Shown one piece after another: positions 7,316-10,176 of a stretch of DNA of 10,176 bases. The position numbers and the translations under genes were made by a program. The stretch lies in assembly GCA_964482395.1 (NCBI GenBank), contig CAYZXK010000147.1:1-10176 (forward strand), written 5' to 3'. The notes below the pieces were generated by a model that made no database searches, was not told where the DNA came from, and saw only the letters and a list, made by a program, of their open reading frames with translations. Source of the stretch: CAYZXK01 sp964482395. Its GTDB lineage: Bacteria; Planctomycetota; Phycisphaerae; UBA1845; Fen-1342. Position 1 is the first letter of the stretch. The number at the start of each line of letters is the position of its first letter.

Positions 7316-8158
7316 ATGACCGACCCGGCCCGGATCAAACGCAAGCTGCGACGCAAGATCGTCGTCGGCCTGACGCGCCTGCTGGGCACCGGGGTGCGCG
7401 AGTCGGATATCTTCGTCGTCGGCTACCCGAAATCGGGCACCACCTGGATGGAGTTTCTGCTGATCCACGCCCTGCTGGAGAAGAAGCACCCCGACCGGGT
7501 GAACTTCAGGACCCAACATGGCTACGTCCCCGACCTGTCCGGCCTCGGCCCGGCGGATCGGGTGTTTCTCTGGCCTTACGCGGCTCGACGAGATCCGCGA
7601 GTGTTCTTCACGCATTGCCCGTTCAACCGCGACCTGGCGAATGCTCACATCCTCTATGTCCTGCGCGACCCGCGCGACGTGCTGGTCTCCTACTGGTACC
7701 ATCAGCGACGGACCGCCACCGGCGGTGGATCGCTGTCCGCATTCGTGCGCGCTGCACACTTTTATCCGTGCCACTGGGACCGGCATGTGGCCGGGTGGCT
7801 GGACGCTGCCGTCAAGCTGCCGCATTTTCATCTGGTACGGTACGAAGACCTGCGACGCGACACGGCCGGCGTGCTGACCCAGATACTGGCGTTCACCGGC
7901 GCGGCTTACAGCCCGGCCGACGTGGAACGGGCTGTCAAAATGGCCTCATTCGAGCGCATGCGAGCCCTGGAGCAACGCTATCCCGCGCCGGACTCCCGGC
8001 CGGACAGCGGCATCGCATTCGTGCGGCGGGGGACGGTGGGCGGCTGGAAAGACGAGCTTTCCGCCGACGACCTCCGGTTCATTCTCGCCCGCTACGGTCC
8101 GACCATGCGGCGGGTCGGCTACCTGTCCGACCAGGCCGTCGCGCTTGCACGCACCTGA
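7316..8158 (+). CDS. PAPS-dependent sulfotransferase (Sulfotransfer_1 family)
   Basis: This 280-residue enzyme moves a sulfuryl group from PAPS to an acceptor hydroxyl or amine. Three PAPS-binding signatures are intact: the 5'-phosphosulfate loop YPKSGTTW (37-44), the 3'-phosphate site RDPRDVLVSYW (117-127), and the C-terminal loop RRGTVGGWKDEL (237-248), equivalent to the RKGxxGDWK motif of cytosolic sulfotransferases. His100 in FFTHCPF sits where the catalytic base is normally found, and RYEDL (175-179) is the usual structural motif. Length is typical for the family, and there is no signal peptide or membrane segment, so it should act in the cytoplasm, where PAPS is made. The ATG at 7316 follows the ATPase stop by 36 bases and has no clear Shine-Dalgarno. 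Its place beside a glycan exporter suggests sulfation of the exported polysaccharide; a lipid or small-molecule acceptor cannot be excluded. Confidence 0.92.
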   Translation: MTDPARIKRKLRRKIVVGLTRLLGTGVRESDIFVVGYPKSGTTWMEFLLIHALLEKKHPDRVNFRTQHGYVPDLSGLGPADRVFLWPYAARRDPRVFFTHCPFNRDLANAHILYVLRDPRDVLVSYWYHQRRTATGGGSLSAFVRAAHFYPCHWDRHVAGWLDAAVKLPHFHLVRYEDLRRDTAGVLTQILAFTGAAYSPADVERAVKMASFERMRALEQRYPAPDSRPDSGIAFVRRGTVGGWKDELSADDLRFILARYGPTMRRVGYLSDQAVALART

Positions 8159-8199
8159 AGGTCGTCTAGACTGCGCAGCAGCGGGCCACTCGGCGCGCC

Positions 8200-8204
8200 A
8201 GGTG
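8200..8204 (+). promoter_or_regulatory. Shine-Dalgarno site for the SDR gene
   Basis: AGGTG seven bases before GTG 8212. It supports the GTG as the start, since the Rossmann strand begins only four codons later. Confidence 0.5.
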
Positions 8205-8211
8205 CGTACCC

Positions 8212-9117
8212 GTGCTGATACAGGTAGTCGCCATTACCGGTGCGAGCGGTCTGATCGGCAGCGCGCTATGCGCGGCCCTCGGCCGACAGGGGCAGCGTGT
8301 GGTCCGGTTGGTGCGAAGGCCGCCGACCGGTCCCTCCGAGGTCCACTGGAGCCCGGACCAGGGGATTGTGCATCCCGAGAATCTGGAAGGGGTGGATGCA
8401 ATCGTACATCTGGCCGGCGAAAACATCGCCGCCGGCCGCTGGACCCGGCGCAGAATGGAGCGAATCTGGGAGAGCCGGGTTCGCGGGACCCAGGCCCTGG
8501 TCGAGAGCTTACAGCGGCTCAGCCGTCGGCCGGCGGTGTTGCTTGCCGCCTCGGCGGTCGGCATCTACGGCGATCGCGGGCCGGAGCTGCTCGACGAGTC
8601 GAGTCCGCCCGGCCAGGGCTTTCTGCCGGAGCTTTGTAAGCACTGGGAGCAGGCGGCGGCCGGCGTCGGTCGGTGGGGGATGCGATGCGTGCATGCACGG
8701 ATGGGGGTGGTACTGTCGCCGGTCGGCGGCATGCTCGCGCGTGTCTTGAGACCCTTCCGACTCGGCCTGGGCGGTCCGATCGGGAGCGGCCGCCAGTATC
8801 TGAGCTGGGTTGGTCTGGACGATGCGATCGGGGCGATCTGCCACCTGCTGGCCGACGATCAGGTATCCGGGCCGGTGAACGTGGTGGCACCGGAGCCGGT
8901 GACCAACCGGGAATTCACCCGGGCCCTGGCCGAGGCTTTGGGCCGCCCGGCGGCACTGCGGGTTCCGGCCTGGCTTCTGCGGCTGGTTTTCGGCCAACTG
9001 GCGGACGAGGTGCTTTTGTCGAGCGCCCGGGTTCAACCGCGAGTTCTGCTGCAACGCGGCTACTGTTTTCGTCACCCGGGGCTTGCTGCGGCCCTGTGCC
9101 ACCTGCTCGGCGAGTAA
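8212..9117 (+). CDS. TIGR01777-family NAD(P)-dependent SDR protein (YfcH-like)
   Basis: This 301-residue protein belongs to the extended short-chain dehydrogenase group named TIGR01777 (E. coli YfcH, human SDR39U1). It has the nucleotide-binding loop TGASGLIG (9-16), the family block HLAGENIAAGRW (66-77), the strand-and-tyrosine segment SAVGIYGDRG (114-123), and the characteristic C-terminal DUF1731-type region, with NVVAPEPVTNREFTRAL, RVPAWLLRLVFGQLADEVLL and a final FRHPGLAAAL. Length and domain order are standard, so the gene looks intact. The exact reaction of the family is not established; an oxidoreductase or epimerase role on an unknown substrate is usually assumed. It starts with GTG at 8212 with a Shine-Dalgarno AGGTG, 53 bases after the sulfotransferase. 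It could be co-transcribed with it, but the family occurs in many unrelated contexts, so a role in glycan synthesis should not be assumed. Confidence 0.92.
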   Translation: MLIQVVAITGASGLIGSALCAALGRQGQRVVRLVRRPPTGPSEVHWSPDQGIVHPENLEGVDAIVHLAGENIAAGRWTRRRMERIWESRVRGTQALVESLQRLSRRPAVLLAASAVGIYGDRGPELLDESSPPGQGFLPELCKHWEQAAAGVGRWGMRCVHARMGVVLSPVGGMLARVLRPFRLGLGGPIGSGRQYLSWVGLDDAIGAICHLLADDQVSGPVNVVAPEPVTNREFTRALAEALGRPAALRVPAWLLRLVFGQLADEVLLSSARVQPRVLLQRGYCFRHPGLAAALCHLLGE

Positions 9118-9132
9118 GCCCGGCGGCAGGCT

Positions 9133-9163
9133 TTGGGCTGGTAGTCGGGCCGGCCGATATACT
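9133..9163 (+). promoter_or_regulatory. Candidate promoter for the RND adaptor gene
   Basis: TATACT (9158-9163) is a good -10 match, with TTGGGC (9133-9138) as a weak -35 box at 19-base spacing. It lies in the 77-base gap after the SDR gene and would start transcription shortly before the Shine-Dalgarno at 9184. This is consistent with a new transcription unit. Confidence 0.4.
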
Positions 9164-9183
9164 CTGTGCCTGGCTCGCACACC

Positions 9184-9187
9184 GGAG
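9184..9187 (+). promoter_or_regulatory. Shine-Dalgarno site for the RND adaptor
   Basis: GGAG seven bases before ATG 9195, within GGAGACACCGC. It supports that ATG, which also gives a proper lipoprotein signal peptide. Confidence 0.6.
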
Positions 9188-9194
9188 ACACCGC

Positions 9195-10176
9195 ATGGGA
9201 CGCGTGGCGTCGGAACGGGGCGTGGGGTCCATTCTGTGCTGGTTGTGCCTGCTGTCGATCGGGGCTTGTCAGCGTAGTCCGGAGCCGCCGCCGCCCGTCG
9301 CGGTCCGGGTCAAGACGCTGCGTTTGGAACCGATCGGCTCGGCGACCCGCTTCAGCGCCACGGTCCAGCCCCGACAGACGGTTGATCTGGCATTCAAGGT
9401 ACCGGGCAGGGTGGCCGGCCTGTACCGGGTCGAAGCCCCGGACGGACTGCGCGACGTGCAAGAGGGTGATCGGGTCCCCAGGAACGCGGTCATCGCGGAA
9501 CTCGACCCCCAGGATTACCGACGGCAGCTCGACCGGGCCAACGCCGAGCTAGCCGCTGCCGCCGAGAACATCACTCGGGCCCGGGCGGCCCGGGACCTGG
9601 TGCAGCGAGAAGTGGCCCGCCTGGAGCGACTGGGCCAGGAAGGGTCGGTGTCCACCAAGGAGCTGGACGACGCCCGATCCCAGTTGCAGATGGTCGAGGC
9701 CGAGTTGGCTTCGGCAGTTCAGGCTCACGCGGCCGCTTACCAGGTCCAGTTGCAGGCGGCCGCCGACCTGGCCGAATGCCAGTTGATTGTGCCGATCGAC
9801 CAGGCAACCGTAGCGCGGAAGTGGGTGGAACCTTACCAGCGGGTGGGGCGGCATCAGCCGGTCTTCCGGATCATCGACCTCAGCACAGTGAGGGTCGAGT
9901 TCGGCGTGCCCGACACGTTACTTGGAACCTCGCAAGCCGGCGAAACGGCCCCGACCTTGGCACTCGGTCAGGAGCTTGCGGTATACCTGGAAGCTTTCGA
10001 GGGGCGGACTTTCGCCGGCCGGGTGACCAAGATCGCCCCGGCGGCCGACCCCAGTACCCGCACCTTTCCGGTCGAAGTGACGGTTGAAAATCCGGATGGC
10101 AGGATCAAACCCGGGATGATCGCCACCGTCAGCCTAGGCGAGGATCGGCAGGCCGCGCTGCTGCCGATAACCGCCG
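9195..10176 (+). CDS. RND efflux pump periplasmic adaptor lipoprotein, C-terminus cut
   Basis: The frame from ATG 9195 stays open to the right edge, giving 327 residues. It encodes a membrane fusion protein (HlyD/AcrA type), which links an inner-membrane RND pump to an outer-membrane channel. An N-terminal signal (SILCWLCLLSIGAC) ends in a lipobox with the lipidated cysteine at residue 25. Then come the first half of the lipoyl domain (VDLAFKVPGRV to VIAELDPQDY, about 63-108), an alpha-helical hairpin rich in Ala, Glu, Gln and Arg (about 108-190), the second lipoyl half (about 192-228, PIDQATVARKWVEP), and a beta-barrel domain (about 229-312) with the familiar GRVTKIAPAADPSTRTFPVEV and IKPGMIATVSL. 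The membrane-proximal domain lies off the edge. A Shine-Dalgarno GGAG and a promoter-like TATACT precede it, so it probably starts a new operon with the pump gene downstream. The transported substrate is unknown. Confidence 0.92.
   Translation, partial: MGRVASERGVGSILCWLCLLSIGACQRSPEPPPPVAVRVKTLRLEPIGSATRFSATVQPRQTVDLAFKVPGRVAGLYRVEAPDGLRDVQEGDRVPRNAVIAELDPQDYRRQLDRANAELAAAAENITRARAARDLVQREVARLERLGQEGSVSTKELDDARSQLQMVEAELASAVQAHAAAYQVQLQAAADLAECQLIVPIDQATVARKWVEPYQRVGRHQPVFRIIDLSTVRVEFGVPDTLLGTSQAGETAPTLALGQELAVYLEAFEGRTFAGRVTKIAPAADPSTRTFPVEVTVENPDGRIKPGMIATVSLGEDRQAALLPITA

Noticed and set aside
6841..8169. A 442-residue open frame on the plus strand
   Set aside because: It overlaps the ATPase end and the whole sulfotransferase in another frame; both of those have clear motifs, while this one shows none.
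8164..8178. Two adjoining palindromes, GTCTAGAC and CTGCGCAG
   Set aside because: Each is eight bases and could be chance; there is no spacing to a promoter that would support an operator.
9117..9139. Possible terminator after the SDR gene (AGCCC and GGGCT arms)
   Set aside because: The stem is only five pairs around a 13-base loop and no T run follows.
1..10176. tRNA, rRNA, CRISPR arrays, insertion sequences or defence genes
   Set aside because: No repeat arrays, transposase motifs or RNA gene signatures were seen, and coding genes occupy nearly all of the window.

Overview
The window is GC-rich and tightly packed, with no RNA genes, insertion sequences or CRISPR repeats that I can see. 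High GC, GTG starts, a PAPS-type sulfotransferase, FkbM-type methyltransferase fusions and a Wzt-like ABC ATPase together suggest a Gram-negative environmental bacterium. A planctomycete is a plausible guess, but nothing here proves the phylum. The RND adaptor with a lipobox supports a two-membrane cell envelope.

Left half (1 to 5649, minus strand): a four-gene run read right to left. It holds a two-domain FkbM plus class I methyltransferase (5649-4033), a second SAM methyltransferase (ending at 2904), a NodB-type polysaccharide deacetylase (2894-1782), and a glycosyltransferase whose reading frame stays open from 1775 to the left edge. That last frame joins a complete GT4 domain to the start of a GT2 domain. 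Spacing is short (6 and 9 bases for the last two junctions), so this looks like one operon for building and decorating a surface glycan.

Centre (5650 to 5935): a non-coding stretch of 286 bases between divergent genes, probably holding promoters for both directions.

Right half (5936 to 10176, plus strand): a Wzt-like ATPase with a C-terminal glycan-recognition region (5936-7279) and a PAPS-dependent sulfotransferase (7316-8158) belong with the glycan locus. A TIGR01777-family SDR protein (8212-9117) and a lipoprotein adaptor of an RND efflux pump (9195 to beyond the right edge) look like the start of unrelated neighbourhoods.

Putting it together (inference): glycosyltransferases assemble a polysaccharide on a lipid carrier in the cytoplasm, methyltransferases and the sulfotransferase modify it, the deacetylase trims N- or O-acetyl groups, and an ABC exporter moves it across the inner membrane. 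The exporter's permease (Wzm) is not in the window. The most notable points are the GT4-GT2 fusion, the FkbM fusion with a non-canonical second SAM site, and a sulfotransferase beside Wzt, which raises the possibility of methyl- or sulfate-capped chains recognised by the exporter.
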